Source of the DNA: Fimenecus sp051881455
GTDB taxonomy: Bacteria; Bacillota; Clostridia; Oscillospirales; Acutalibacteraceae
Assembly (NCBI GenBank): GCA_051881455.1
Contig: JBJEPX010000016.1
Span: 1 to 14,923 of the forward strand
DNA length: 14,923 bases
Direction: 5' to 3'
This document shows positions 1-7,027 of the stretch, in pieces. The position numbers and the translations under genes were made by a program. The notes under the pieces were generated by a model that made no database searches, was not told where the DNA came from, and was given only the letters and a program-made list of their open reading frames with translations. Position 1 is the stretch's first letter. Every line of letters begins with the position of its first letter.

Positions 1-19
1 ATCGCCCCTACCGGCACAC

Positions 20-78
20 CGCACCCCCTTGTCTCCCCTGAAAGGGGAGATGTCACGAAGTGACAGAGGGGTTTTTTT
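20..78. repeat. Two-hairpin dispersed repeat (family B), complete copy
   Basis: Two perfect hairpins stand side by side: TCTCCCCT/AGGGGAGA (32-39 with 43-50, loop GAA) and TGTCAC/GTGACA (51-56 with 60-65, loop GAA). An outer helix ACCCC/GGGGT (23-27 with 68-72) encloses them, and a run of seven T follows (72-78). The same layout, with different stem sequences, is found inverted at the right end of the window (14873-14923). It has no coding potential. The T-run makes it look like a plus-strand terminator, but no plus-strand gene is visible upstream inside the window, so I treat it as a repeat. Confidence 0.65.
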
Positions 79-134
79 GCGGGACGGTGAAAGGCATCGT
101 CCCCTACGAGCTAACTAAAATTTTCAGCGTACTT

Positions 135-206
135 GTAGGGGCGGGTTTCCATGCCCGCCCGATAATTTTACTGTAATTTCACGGCGGGAGCAAGCCCCCG
201 CCCTAC
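135..206. repeat. GTAGGG...CCCTAC double-hairpin element, copy 1
   Basis: This 72 bp element is bounded by GTAGGG and CCCTAC. The left hairpin has a GGGCGGG/CCCGCCC stem, the right one a GGCGGG/CCCGCC stem, and an AT-rich spacer separates them. It has no ORF. Its closest copy is 157 bp further on. Confidence 0.7.
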
Positions 207-291
207 CCGATTGAGGTTGGTTTTTGTGGAATTTTTTCGGGACGATGTGGGCATCGTCCCCTACAAGTCATCTATAATTTTCATCATACTT

Positions 292-363
292 GTAGGGGCG
301 GGTTTCCATGCCCGCCCGATAATTTTACTGTAATTTTACGGCGGGAGCAAGCCCCCGCCCTAC
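292..363. repeat. GTAGGG...CCCTAC double-hairpin element, copy 2
   Basis: This copy is almost identical to the element at 135-206. The differences are single bases, for example one T for C in the spacer. It is the product of the tandem duplication. Confidence 0.7.
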
Positions 364-443
364 CCGGTTGAGGTTGGTTTTTGTGGAATTTTTTCGGGAC
401 GATGTGGGCATCGTCCCCTACAATACCATCGTTGAAATTAAAC

Positions 444-482
444 AAAAAAATACGGCAGAGAATCGTTTGGTTCTCCGCCGTA
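444..482 (-). terminator. Rho-independent terminator of the P-type ATPase gene
   Basis: The stem ACGGC-A-GAGAA pairs with TTCTC-C-GCCGT (452-482 on the plus strand) around one mismatch and a loop of about eight bases. On the minus strand it is followed by seven U (A at 444-450). It lies about 20 nt past the ATPase stop codon. Confidence 0.85.
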
Positions 483-501
483 ATTCATTTTACAAATAAT
501 T

Positions 502-3183
502 TTATGCCTTTTTCTTTGATGCCAATCTCTGGAAAGCCTTAACTATTTCAACAATGGGGATTATTGAGAATGCAAGAGCTAATGAAATTGCATAGGCAAC
601 GCCGTCAAGCTGTGCAAAGCTGAAAAGATTTGCAAGGAACGGCACTTCAACAAGTGCTGTTGTAAGAACAAGAGAGGCCGCCATAGCACCGTAAAGTGCA
701 ACATTGTGTCTGCCCTTGAACACGAGTGACACCGCAGAACCGCGTTGTGAACGCATATTAAAGGAATGGAATATTTCTGCCATTGACATTGTGAAGAATG
801 CCATTGTCATACCCTCGGAGGAGTCGGCAATATTGCGAAGCACAAATGCGCCTGTTTCAAGGTATTCACCGATATAGAAAGCAAGAACTGTGAGAATTGT
901 TGTAAGAATACCCTGATATGCGGCGTCAATTCCGAGACCGCCTGCAAAAATGCCGTCGTTCTTGTTTCTGGGCTTTCTTCTCATAATATTCTCTTCGGGC
1001 TTTTCAAGACCGAGGGCAAGTGCGGGGAAGCAGTCTGTTACAAGGTTAATGAATAACAAATGCTTGGGCATAAGAATTGTGAAATTCATAATGGACGCAA
1101 AGAAAATCGAAAGAACTTCCGAAAGGTTTGAGCCGAGAAGGAACTGAATAGCCTTGCGGATATTGTCGTAAATTCTTCTGCCCTCGCCCACTGCCGAAAC
1201 AATGGTTGCAAAGTTATCGTCGGCAAGCACCATATCGGCAACATTCTTTGTAACATCAGTACCCGTAATGCCCATACCTACGCCTATATCGGCGCTCTTG
1301 ATGGACGGTGCGTCGTTAACGCCGTCGCCTGTCATTGCCGTAACATAGCCTTTGTTTCTCCACGCGTTGACAATTCTTGTTTTGTGCTCGGGCTGAACAC
1401 GGGCATAAACGCAGATGTTCTCAACGATTTGTTCAAATTCTTCATCCGAATACTTATCAATATCAGCGCCCATCATAGCCTGACTGTCATCGGTAAGAAT
1501 ACCGAGTTCGCGGGCAATCGCCTTTGCGGTGTTGATATGGTCGCCTGTAATCATAATAGGTTTGATACCCGCTTCGCGGCACTCTGTGATAGCGTCCTTA
1601 ACCTCAGGGCGAATGGGATCAATCATACCCGTCAGCCCTATGAAGGTCATATCGAACTCCAATGCCTCGGAGGTGTATTCCGCCGGAGCGCTGTCATACT
1701 CCTTATATGCCGCCGCAAAAACACGGAGCGCCTTGTTGCCCATGCGTGTGTTTTCAGCCGCAATTTTCTCTCTTATTTCATCGGTCATGGGTACAACCTG
1801 ACCGCCCACAACAGCGTGAGTACATTTTTTCAGAATTTCGTCGGGAGCTCCCTTTGTGAACTGAACAAATTCATCGCCCGCCTTATGAACGGTGGACATC
1901 ATCTTTCTGCCCGAATCAAAGGGGACCTCACCTATTCTGGGGTATTTCTCGCAAAGCATCTCTTTGGGAAGTTCAAGAGCTTTTGCATAGTTTATAAGGG
2001 CAACCTCATCAGGCTCGCCTGTGCTTTTGCCGTTCTCCTCAACATTGGCGTTTGTGCAAAGCGCCATGGCAACGGCAAGCTTTTTCTCGTCTTCGGCATA
2101 GTGATCAACAACAGTCATTACATTCTGTGTAAGCGTACCCGTTTTGTCCGAGCAGATAATCTGCGTACAGCCGAGAGTTTCAACTGCTGTCATTTTACGG
2201 ATTATTGCGTTTTTCTTTGACATATTGGTAACGCCAATGGAAAGCACAATCGTCATAACTGCAACAAGTCCCTCGGGAATTGCCGCAACCGCAAGAGCAA
2301 TAGCGGTTATAAATGAATCAAGAGCAATATCAAAGAAAGCGCTGTCGCCCAAAATTACCTTTGTTAAGATATCGAATGCGAAAATGAATACGCACACGCC
2401 CAATACGAGCTTTGTAAGCACCTTTGAAAGCTGTTCAAGCTTGATTTCAAGGGGAGTTTTACCGTCTTCGGCAAGGGTGATAGCGTTGGCAATTTTACCC
2501 ATTTCCGTATCCATACCCGTTGCCGTAACAACAGCCTTACCCCTGCCGTAAACCAGCGTTGAGCCCATATAAGCCATATTTTTGCGGTCGCCCAAGGGGA
2601 TATCGTCGCCGTCCTTTGTACCCATAAGCGCGTTTACAAGCTTCGTTACGGGGACTGACTCGCCTGTCAGCGCCGCCTCCTCGATTTTCATGCTTGCGCA
2701 CTCAAAAATACGGCAGTCCGCGGGAATTGCGTCACCTGCATCAAGCAAAATCACATCACCCACAACAAGATCCTCGCTCTTGACGGTTTCCACCTTACCG
2801 TCACGCAGGGTTTTTGTTGTGGCCGCTGACATTTTTTGGAGCGCCTCTACCGCTTTTTCCGCCTTGTTCTCCTGAATAACGCCCAGCACCGCGTTGATAA
2901 GAACAACCACCAGGATAATTATTGAATCGGTAGGAGCAACAAAGTGCCCTGCTTCAATAACCTCCGTTACAGCAGAAATAACCGCCGCAACGAGAAGAAT
3001 AATTATCATGGGGTCCTTCATCTGGTCAAAAAACCGCGCCAGTGTTGAAACCTTTTTCCCCTCTGCCAGCTTATTTTTGCCGTTGGCTTCAAGTCTTTTT
3101 TCCGCCTCGGCGGCTGACAGTCCGTTTTCAGTGCTGTTAACCTCGCTGAAAACCTCCTCAACCGTTTGAAGATAATGTTTCAT
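502..3183 (-). CDS. P2-type cation-transporting ATPase, probable Mn2+ (or Ca2+) exporter
   Basis: An 893-residue ATP-driven membrane pump. Seen in order: a cation-ATPase N-terminal domain, the actuator motif TGES (173-176), PEGL in helix M4 (303-306), the phosphorylation motif DKTGTLT with Asp346, the nucleotide-site motif KGAP (444-447), GDGVND (about 619-624), and a C-terminal block of hydrophobic helices. The SERCA-like ion ligands are kept: Asn and Glu in M5 (686, 689), NLVTD in M6 (713-717) and Glu in M8 (803). The Pro that normally follows PEGL is Val. By sequence the family is Ca2+-ATPase-like, but the leader carries a yybP-ykoY riboswitch, and pumps under that switch (YoaB in Lactococcus, MgtA in pneumococcus) handle Mn2+. 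Mn2+ efflux is therefore my preferred role. I chose the ATG at 3183 because an upstream in-frame GTG (3192) overlaps the AGAGGTG ribosome binding site. Confidence 0.95.
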   Translation of the reverse strand: MKHYLQTVEEVFSEVNSTENGLSAAEAEKRLEANGKNKLAEGKKVSTLARFFDQMKDPMIIILLVAAVISAVTEVIEAGHFVAPTDSIIILVVVLINAVLGVIQENKAEKAVEALQKMSAATTKTLRDGKVETVKSEDLVVGDVILLDAGDAIPADCRIFECASMKIEEAALTGESVPVTKLVNALMGTKDGDDIPLGDRKNMAYMGSTLVYGRGKAVVTATGMDTEMGKIANAITLAEDGKTPLEIKLEQLSKVLTKLVLGVCVFIFAFDILTKVILGDSAFFDIALDSFITAIALAVAAIPEGLVAVMTIVLSIGVTNMSKKNAIIRKMTAVETLGCTQIICSDKTGTLTQNVMTVVDHYAEDEKKLAVAMALCTNANVEENGKSTGEPDEVALINYAKALELPKEMLCEKYPRIGEVPFDSGRKMMSTVHKAGDEFVQFTKGAPDEILKKCTHAVVGGQVVPMTDEIREKIAAENTRMGNKALRVFAAAYKEYDSAPAEYTSEALEFDMTFIGLTGMIDPIRPEVKDAITECREAGIKPIMITGDHINTAKAIARELGILTDDSQAMMGADIDKYSDEEFEQIVENICVYARVQPEHKTRIVNAWRNKGYVTAMTGDGVNDAPSIKSADIGVGMGITGTDVTKNVADMVLADDNFATIVSAVGEGRRIYDNIRKAIQFLLGSNLSEVLSIFFASIMNFTILMPKHLLFINLVTDCFPALALGLEKPEENIMRRKPRNKNDGIFAGGLGIDAAYQGILTTILTVLAFYIGEYLETGAFVLRNIADSSEGMTMAFFTMSMAEIFHSFNMRSQRGSAVSLVFKGRHNVALYGAMAASLVLTTALVEVPFLANLFSFAQLDGVAYAISLALAFSIIPIVEIVKAFQRLASKKKA

Positions 3184-3230
3184 AAAAGACACCTCTTTAT
3201 TTTTAAGGCTGTGAGCCTTATCTGTATTTT

Positions 3231-3268
3231 AAAAAGACCTTCAGCAGCGGATTACTGCCGAAGGTCTT
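3231..3268 (-). terminator. Riboswitch-controlled intrinsic terminator
   Basis: A 14-bp stem (3255-3268 with 3234-3247, one G-U pair) with a 7-nt loop is followed on the minus strand by five U and a further AU-rich run. Its 5' arm reuses the GCAAGACC segment that closes the aptamer, so the folded aptamer and the terminator cannot both form. This predicts that ligand binding turns transcription on. Confidence 0.88.
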
Positions 3269-3357
3269 GCTGCCCGTTAAAACAGGAACGGTAACCAGCC
3301 CTTTTAAGGCGTGAATTTGTTGATTACCGAAATTTAGCTACTCCCCTAAGGTTGTTT
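3255..3357 (-). promoter_or_regulatory. yybP-ykoY (Mn2+-sensing) riboswitch
   Basis: Read on the minus strand, the leader contains the two hallmark boxes of the yybP-ykoY class: GGGGAGTAGC (3346-3337) and GCAAGACC (3270-3263). Between them CGGTAA (3329-3324) pairs with TTACCG (3294-3289), and CCTGTT can pair with AACGGG in a small hairpin. The predicted transcription start lies just upstream of the first box, as expected for a leader RNA. The class is known to bind Mn2+ and to control Mn2+ exporters. I recognised it by its consensus boxes; no covariance-model score was computed. Confidence 0.9.
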
Positions 3358-3362
3358 CCAAT

Positions 3363-3391
3363 ATTCTACCACTTTACGGGCTATTTGTCAA
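3363..3391 (-). promoter_or_regulatory. Sigma-A promoter of the riboswitch-ATPase transcript
   Basis: A perfect -35 box TTGACA (3391-3386) and a -10 box TAGAAT (3368-3363) are separated by 17 bp. The expected start, near 3356, is the first base or so of the riboswitch leader. Confidence 0.85.
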
Positions 3392-3410
3392 CTGTTTTTT
3401 AACACGGTGT

Positions 3411-3644
3411 CTATTTTTTACTTTTTTTCTTCTTTTTTGCTCTTTGCTCATAAATGAATACGGCAAGAAGAACAAAAACAGAAGTTATAACCGCTTTGAG
3501 AGGAATCATATGCGACATTGTTTCCGCAAAGTACACCTCAGGCGGTGCCGAAAGCTTTACGGGAAAGAACAAATAACTTAAAAGCAACCAGCAAATTATT
3601 GCAGATGCAGCCGCCAATACAGTTTTTGCTGTTTTTTCCGCCAT
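3411..3644 (-). CDS. Small two-helix membrane protein of the sigma-factor operon
   Basis: A 77-residue protein of unknown function. Two hydrophobic segments (about 7-27 and 48-66) flank a roughly 20-residue loop, and the C terminus is a lysine-rich tail, likely cytoplasmic by the positive-inside rule. I chose the ATG at 3644 because AGGAGG lies 8 nt upstream; the in-frame ATG at 3650 is only 2 nt from that site. The gene begins about 18 nt after the beta-propeller stop codon and is almost certainly co-transcribed with it. The layout suggests an accessory membrane partner of the propeller protein, which is inference from position alone. No terminator follows: its stop is only about 20 bp before the -35 box of the ATPase promoter. 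Confidence 0.75.
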   Translation of the reverse strand: MAEKTAKTVLAAASAIICWLLLSYLFFPVKLSAPPEVYFAETMSHMIPLKAVITSVFVLLAVFIYEQRAKKKKKSKK

Positions 3645-3662
3645 ATTCATATCCTCCTGTTT

Positions 3663-5741
3663 TTAAATTGAAATTCTGCCTGTTTCTTCATTTGTATCAA
3701 GGCTGAAAGACACTACCTGCGAGAAGCCGGAATTATAGGAAACCGCTACGGCATAGAAAGTGTTTCCCACGAATGTTCCGCCGTTGCATTGATAATTTTC
3801 TCCGAGATAATATCTTGCAATCTCTTTAAGCTGACCGTTTTCCACTCTGTAACGGATATAAACACATTCATTTCTGTAATGTCCGTCGTAATATCCGCTG
3901 GAAATATATTTTTCAGTGTTATAGGGTACCGCAAAGTCCGTATCGGAAAGCTTTACATACGCCTTATGATTGTTTGCCGTATATGAATAGCAGTAACCCC
4001 CGCCGTTCATAACGGTAAGCTTTGAAATTTCGGTGGGATTTGCGCTGTCGCTCACATCAAAGAGAGATACCTTGCAGTCGCCGTTGGTTCCGCTTTCAGT
4101 TCCGTCCCACCCGATGCCTATGAGCAAGTTTTCCGCAAAGGGGTGAAGATACTCTGAAAATCCCGTTATTTTAAGCTGTCCCATAACCTTCGGATTGGCA
4201 GGGTCGCTCAAATCCACGGCAAACAGCGGGTCTGTTTGGCGGAATGTGACGATATATGCCATATTTCCCATAAATCTTGCGGATTTTATCCTCTCACCCG
4301 GAGCAAGATTATCCACCTTGCTCACCTGCTTTAAATTGCTGTCAAGCACATACAAAGCGTTTATCGTATTGCCCATGCTCACCGATACCGTATCGCCGTC
4401 CTGACTTTCTTCAACAACGGTCCTTGTAGCTGCAACTCGCAGATATGCGCCGTCATAGCTTAAAGAGAACTGATTATTCAAGTATCCGGGCACTTGACCG
4501 CATACCTCAAATTCTACTCCGTTATCGGTATAACCGAACTTATATATTTTTGTGATTTCCGATGAATTTTCATAGGAAAGCTCGCTTAAAAAGAAGTTGT
4601 CGGCTGTTACATAAAGCTCGTTCACTCTGCCCAGAACCGCATTTGTCTGCGGCTCTGCGCCCGCGGTGACATCAAGTGCGGATATAATCGCATATGAGGG
4701 CGAATTTGTTTCGCTTATCATTGATATACAGTCTGCGGGAAGCTTTTTGTTTGCTCCGTTAACCGTAACCTCAGGGATACACGAGTCTTTTAAATCCTTC
4801 GCGTACAAATTAACATCGTAGGTGCTTACGCAATAAAGCTTTGAGCCTATCATTCTTGAAGAATTGTATATACCCTGCTGTGTAAACTCTTTTACCGTTT
4901 TAGGTGATGCTTTATCGCTTATATCATAAACGCCCACAAAGGTATCTCCGCTCATTGCTATACAGTCATAAACGGCAAATATTTCTTCGCTTTCAGCCGC
5001 GCCTTGTCCGTAATTATCGTTATATTCCATACCCAAAACAACCGCATAGTCGCCGCAGATATAAAGTTCCGACGGAGATACGCCGTCTTTGATATTTAGA
5101 GAGGCTGTTTTTGTCATTTTACCGTCAGCGCAGTCAATAACGGCAAAACTGTTTTCGGCTTTTTCAGTCACATAATTTCTGCTGATCACATAAAGATATT
5201 TGCCGTCGGTTTTTATTATATCGCCTTCGTCAACGCCGTTTTCCTGGTTATTTGTTTCGCCGTAGTCCCTTAATGAATCTGCCGTATCGTCGATACCTAT
5301 GCCTCCAGCGGATTCGTTTACCGTGGAAGCTCCGTTAGCCGTATCTCCGGCTACGGCAAACTCTTCTTTTCCGAAAAGAACCGCACCGGTCATCATATCA
5401 TCAACATAAATACTTCTTTTCATTTTGCTGAATTTCTTGTATATTTCCTCGTAATCGGAAAAGTCCACAACCTGATTTTGTACTGTTGTCGTATTATCAG
5501 GCTTCTCGGCAGCATTATTAAGCTTTGCCCTCACACCGGGGAACATTCCCGCAATCCCCACCACAAGGGCAAGAGAGGCGGCAATGGGTACTATTATTTT
5601 GGCATATGAACGCTTTTCCTTTTTGGGAGTAACAACCTGTACGGTTGAATCCAACTGCTCAATTATTGCTTCCCTTTCAAGATTTTCAGGCAGTTTCACC
5701 TGCATTTTTTCGTCAAGAGATTTCTTTATATTTTTATTCAT
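3663..5741 (-). CDS. Membrane-anchored extracellular beta-propeller protein, candidate anti-sigma/sensor
   Basis: A 692-residue protein. Residues 1-48 are charged and predicted cytoplasmic, 49-69 form one membrane helix, and the rest is predicted outside the cell. The segment NGVDEGDIIKTDGKYLYV (168-185) matches the signature of the secreted C-terminal beta-propeller family (Pfam Beta_propel, PF09826), and repeated blade-like strands rich in Y, V and D/N/G turns continue to the C terminus. Its ATG overlaps the sigma-factor stop as ATGA, so translation is probably coupled. A protein placed directly after an ECF sigma gene, with a short cytoplasmic N terminus, one helix and a large outer domain, has the topology of a transmembrane anti-sigma factor. 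The N-terminal segment around residues 17-30 (LPENLEREAIIEQL) would be the sigma-binding candidate. The family assignment is firm; the anti-sigma role is inference. Confidence 0.85.
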   Translation of the reverse strand: MNKNIKKSLDEKMQVKLPENLEREAIIEQLDSTVQVVTPKKEKRSYAKIIVPIAASLALVVGIAGMFPGVRAKLNNAAEKPDNTTTVQNQVVDFSDYEEIYKKFSKMKRSIYVDDMMTGAVLFGKEEFAVAGDTANGASTVNESAGGIGIDDTADSLRDYGETNNQENGVDEGDIIKTDGKYLYVISRNYVTEKAENSFAVIDCADGKMTKTASLNIKDGVSPSELYICGDYAVVLGMEYNDNYGQGAAESEEIFAVYDCIAMSGDTFVGVYDISDKASPKTVKEFTQQGIYNSSRMIGSKLYCVSTYDVNLYAKDLKDSCIPEVTVNGANKKLPADCISMISETNSPSYAIISALDVTAGAEPQTNAVLGRVNELYVTADNFFLSELSYENSSEITKIYKFGYTDNGVEFEVCGQVPGYLNNQFSLSYDGAYLRVAATRTVVEESQDGDTVSVSMGNTINALYVLDSNLKQVSKVDNLAPGERIKSARFMGNMAYIVTFRQTDPLFAVDLSDPANPKVMGQLKITGFSEYLHPFAENLLIGIGWDGTESGTNGDCKVSLFDVSDSANPTEISKLTVMNGGGYCYSYTANNHKAYVKLSDTDFAVPYNTEKYISSGYYDGHYRNECVYIRYRVENGQLKEIARYYLGENYQCNGGTFVGNTFYAVAVSYNSGFSQVVSFSLDTNEETGRISI

Positions 5742-6244
5742 AATTCCAGCTCCTCTCTCATTTTTTCCAAAGCCCGTTTTTGCTTTGTGCGCACCGTTGC
5801 GGCAGGAATTTTCAGCATTTTGCCGATTTCCCGCGACTTAAATCCACCTGCAACGGACAGCATAAGTACTTCCCGTGAGACCTCATCAAGCTTACCAAGT
5901 GCCTCGCGCACAGGCAGAGAAAATTCAATTTCGCTGTCGGTATAGCCCGTATCCTCAAATTCCGAATAATCGTTTCTTTGGGAAAGATGCTTTTTACAAG
6001 TGTTTGAAAGAGATAAAAAGAGATATGATTTGAATTTTTCGGGATTCTTAATCGAGGCAATGCTTTTGTAAACAGACAGTGCCGTTTCCTGAACGGCGTC
6101 CTGCGCATCGTATGAATTTTTACAAATACTTAATGCAAAACGGTACATATCCACCGCATACGCCTCATACAGAGCACCGTATGCGTCTTTATCCCCGTTT
6201 ATTGCAGAAATAACGAAAGCTCTCAAATCTGTTTTCATTTTCAT
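5738..6244 (-). CDS. ECF-type RNA polymerase sigma factor (sigma-70 family)
   Basis: A 168-residue group 4 sigma factor. Region 2 spans about 19-87 and contains the DAQDAVQET core-binding/-10 helix; region 4 spans about 111-163 with the helix-turn-helix FKSREIGKMLKIPAATVRTKQKRAL split across its two helices. No region 1 or 3 is present, which is typical of ECF factors. It heads an operon with the beta-propeller gene (4-nt overlap) and the 77-residue membrane protein. The start is ambiguous: GAGG lies only 2 nt before the ATG at 6244 but 8-9 nt before an in-frame ATG at 6238, which may be the real one. The product presumably redirects RNA polymerase to envelope-related genes once released by its membrane partner; its regulon cannot be read from this window. 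Confidence 0.92.
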   Translation of the reverse strand: MKMKTDLRAFVISAINGDKDAYGALYEAYAVDMYRFALSICKNSYDAQDAVQETALSVYKSIASIKNPEKFKSYLFLSLSNTCKKHLSQRNDYSEFEDTGYTDSEIEFSLPVREALGKLDEVSREVLMLSVAGGFKSREIGKMLKIPAATVRTKQKRALEKMREELEL

Positions 6245-6259
6245 ACCTCGTTCATATGC

Positions 6260-6292
6260 GCGGATGCCAACCTCATAAGGTTCTGAATCCGC
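6260..6292 (-). promoter_or_regulatory. Stem-loop in the sigma-factor leader RNA
   Basis: A two-part stem: outer GCGGAT/ATCCGC (6260-6265 with 6287-6292) and inner AACCT/AGGTT (6269-6273 with 6278-6282) with a 4-nt loop. It ends about 10 nt before the sigma-factor ribosome binding site and has no U-run, so it is not a terminator. It could protect the mRNA or modulate translation; no known class is recognised. Confidence 0.5.
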
Positions 6293-6317
6293 ACCTTGAA
6301 ATCCCTTTCATAACATA

Positions 6318-6346
6318 AGAGTACCAAAAACGCAAAAGTGTTTCAA
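6318..6346 (-). promoter_or_regulatory. Candidate promoter of the sigma-factor operon
   Basis: A -35 box TTGAAA (6346-6341) and a weak -10 box TACTCT (6323-6318) are 17 bp apart. The TGAAAC core in the -35 area also resembles ECF-type -35 elements, so autoregulation is possible. The -10 box matches the sigma-A consensus only in part. Confidence 0.45.
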
Positions 6347-6483
6347 TAATTATTAAAAAAGTGAGATAATTTGTAACTTATTTTAATAAAATAGTTTTTA
6401 CATAATTATGATTTGTGAAAAAGGCGTTGTTCAAAAAAGCTCCCTCTGACGAGGGGGCATCTGAGCATTACCGTTGGTTTTTC

Positions 6484-6606
6484 GTAGGGTGCGACGACAC
6501 GGTTGCACCGTGAAATTACATAAAATTGAAATAAACAGGTAGGGCGGGCTTGCCCCCGCCGTTAGATTACACATAATTTATCGGGCGATTCGTGAATCGC
6601 CCCTAC
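6484..6606. repeat. Half element plus complete GTAGGG...CCCTAC double-hairpin element
   Basis: A left half with the GGTGC...GCACC hairpin (6484-6509) is followed by a 68-bp full element (6539-6606). The full copy has a GGGCGGG/CCCGCC-type left hairpin and a right hairpin GGGCGATTC/GAATCGCCC. A degenerate trace of family B (CTCCCTC...GAGGGGG, near 6440-6457) lies just to the left. The region 6347-6635 contains no gene: its left part (6350-6430) is simply AT-rich, the rest is this repeat cluster. Confidence 0.7.
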
Positions 6607-6635
6607 GGGGTTTTTCTGTGATTTTGCGGACAATC

Positions 6636-6878
6636 TTAAAATTCTAAAAGTTTTTCAAGCGTAACATCAAACACTTTTGCAAAAGCGACTATTTCAATGT
6701 CAGTTACAAAGCGTTTGCCGCACTCTATTCGCTGAATTGCGTTTTTATCTATATCCAACCCTACAAGCTGCATTCTGTCGGCAAGCTCTCTTTGTGAAAT
6801 TTTCAAATCTGCGCGGAAAGACGCTATATTTTTACCGCAAATATTATTACGCCCGCTGTCGGCTTTATTTATGAACAT
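6636..6878 (-). CDS. Small XRE-family helix-turn-helix transcriptional regulator
   Basis: An 80-residue protein that is essentially one Cro/C1-type DNA-binding domain: GKNIASFRADLKISQRELAD (helices 1-2), then DIDKNAIQRIECGKR for the recognition region, and ending in VTLEKLLEF. It has no second domain for ligand or partner binding. The start at ATG 6878 is preceded by AAGGAGAG at 5-6 nt; a longer in-frame start at 6899 would contain this ribosome binding site inside the gene. Upstream DNA holds paired TGACA/TGTCA sites (6894-6964), so self-repression is likely. No partner gene is adjacent, so its targets are unknown. The repeat at 6539-6606 begins only 30 bp past its stop and is the only visible hairpin that might end the transcript. 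Confidence 0.85.
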   Translation of the reverse strand: MFINKADSGRNNICGKNIASFRADLKISQRELADRMQLVGLDIDKNAIQRIECGKRFVTDIEIVAFAKVFDVTLEKLLEF

Positions 6879-6893
6879 AAAATCTCTCCTTAG

Positions 6894-6964
6894 TGACATT
6901 CAGTGCTTGTCATTAAAAAATTATATGTTATAACTTTGTCAAATATGACATCTTGTAAATGTCA
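6894..6964. promoter_or_regulatory. Candidate XRE operators: two TGACA-N9-TGTCA palindromes
   Basis: The 19-bp palindrome TGACA-N9-TGTCA occurs twice, at 6894-6912 and 6946-6964. A fifth half-site (6937-6941) makes a tighter palindrome, GTCAAATATGAC (6938-6949). A TATAAT box reading toward the XRE gene (6925-6920) lies between the two palindromes, although no good -35 box sits 17 bp upstream of it. Binding at both would bracket the promoter and fit autorepression. Confidence 0.55.
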
Positions 6965-7027
6965 AATATGTGTTGAATTTTATTATTAAACACTGTATAA
7001 AAATATGCTTTTAACAGATAATAACAA

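Larger units (their letters stand above)
81..395. repeat. 157-158 bp tandem duplication of a hairpin repeat block
   Basis: Two near-identical units lie head to tail (81-238 and 239-395), and the start of a third (396-421) follows. Each unit contains a GGGACGATG...CATCGTCCC-type hairpin ending in CCCTAC, an AT-rich spacer, a double-hairpin GTAGGG...CCCTAC element and a T-rich tail. The second and third hairpin units are identical over their first 26 bases, while the first has diverged. The stretch 1-444 contains no gene. Confidence 0.8.

Noticed and set aside
81..421. Possible CRISPR array from regularly spaced repeats
   Set aside because: The units are 157 bp with no unique spacers between them, there are only two to three copies, and no cas genes are present. 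It is a tandem duplication.
1384..2220. 278-codon plus-strand open frame opposite the ATPase gene
   Set aside because: It lies wholly antisense to a well-conserved coding region, has no ribosome binding site, and its translation shows no family motif. Shadow of the ATPase codons.
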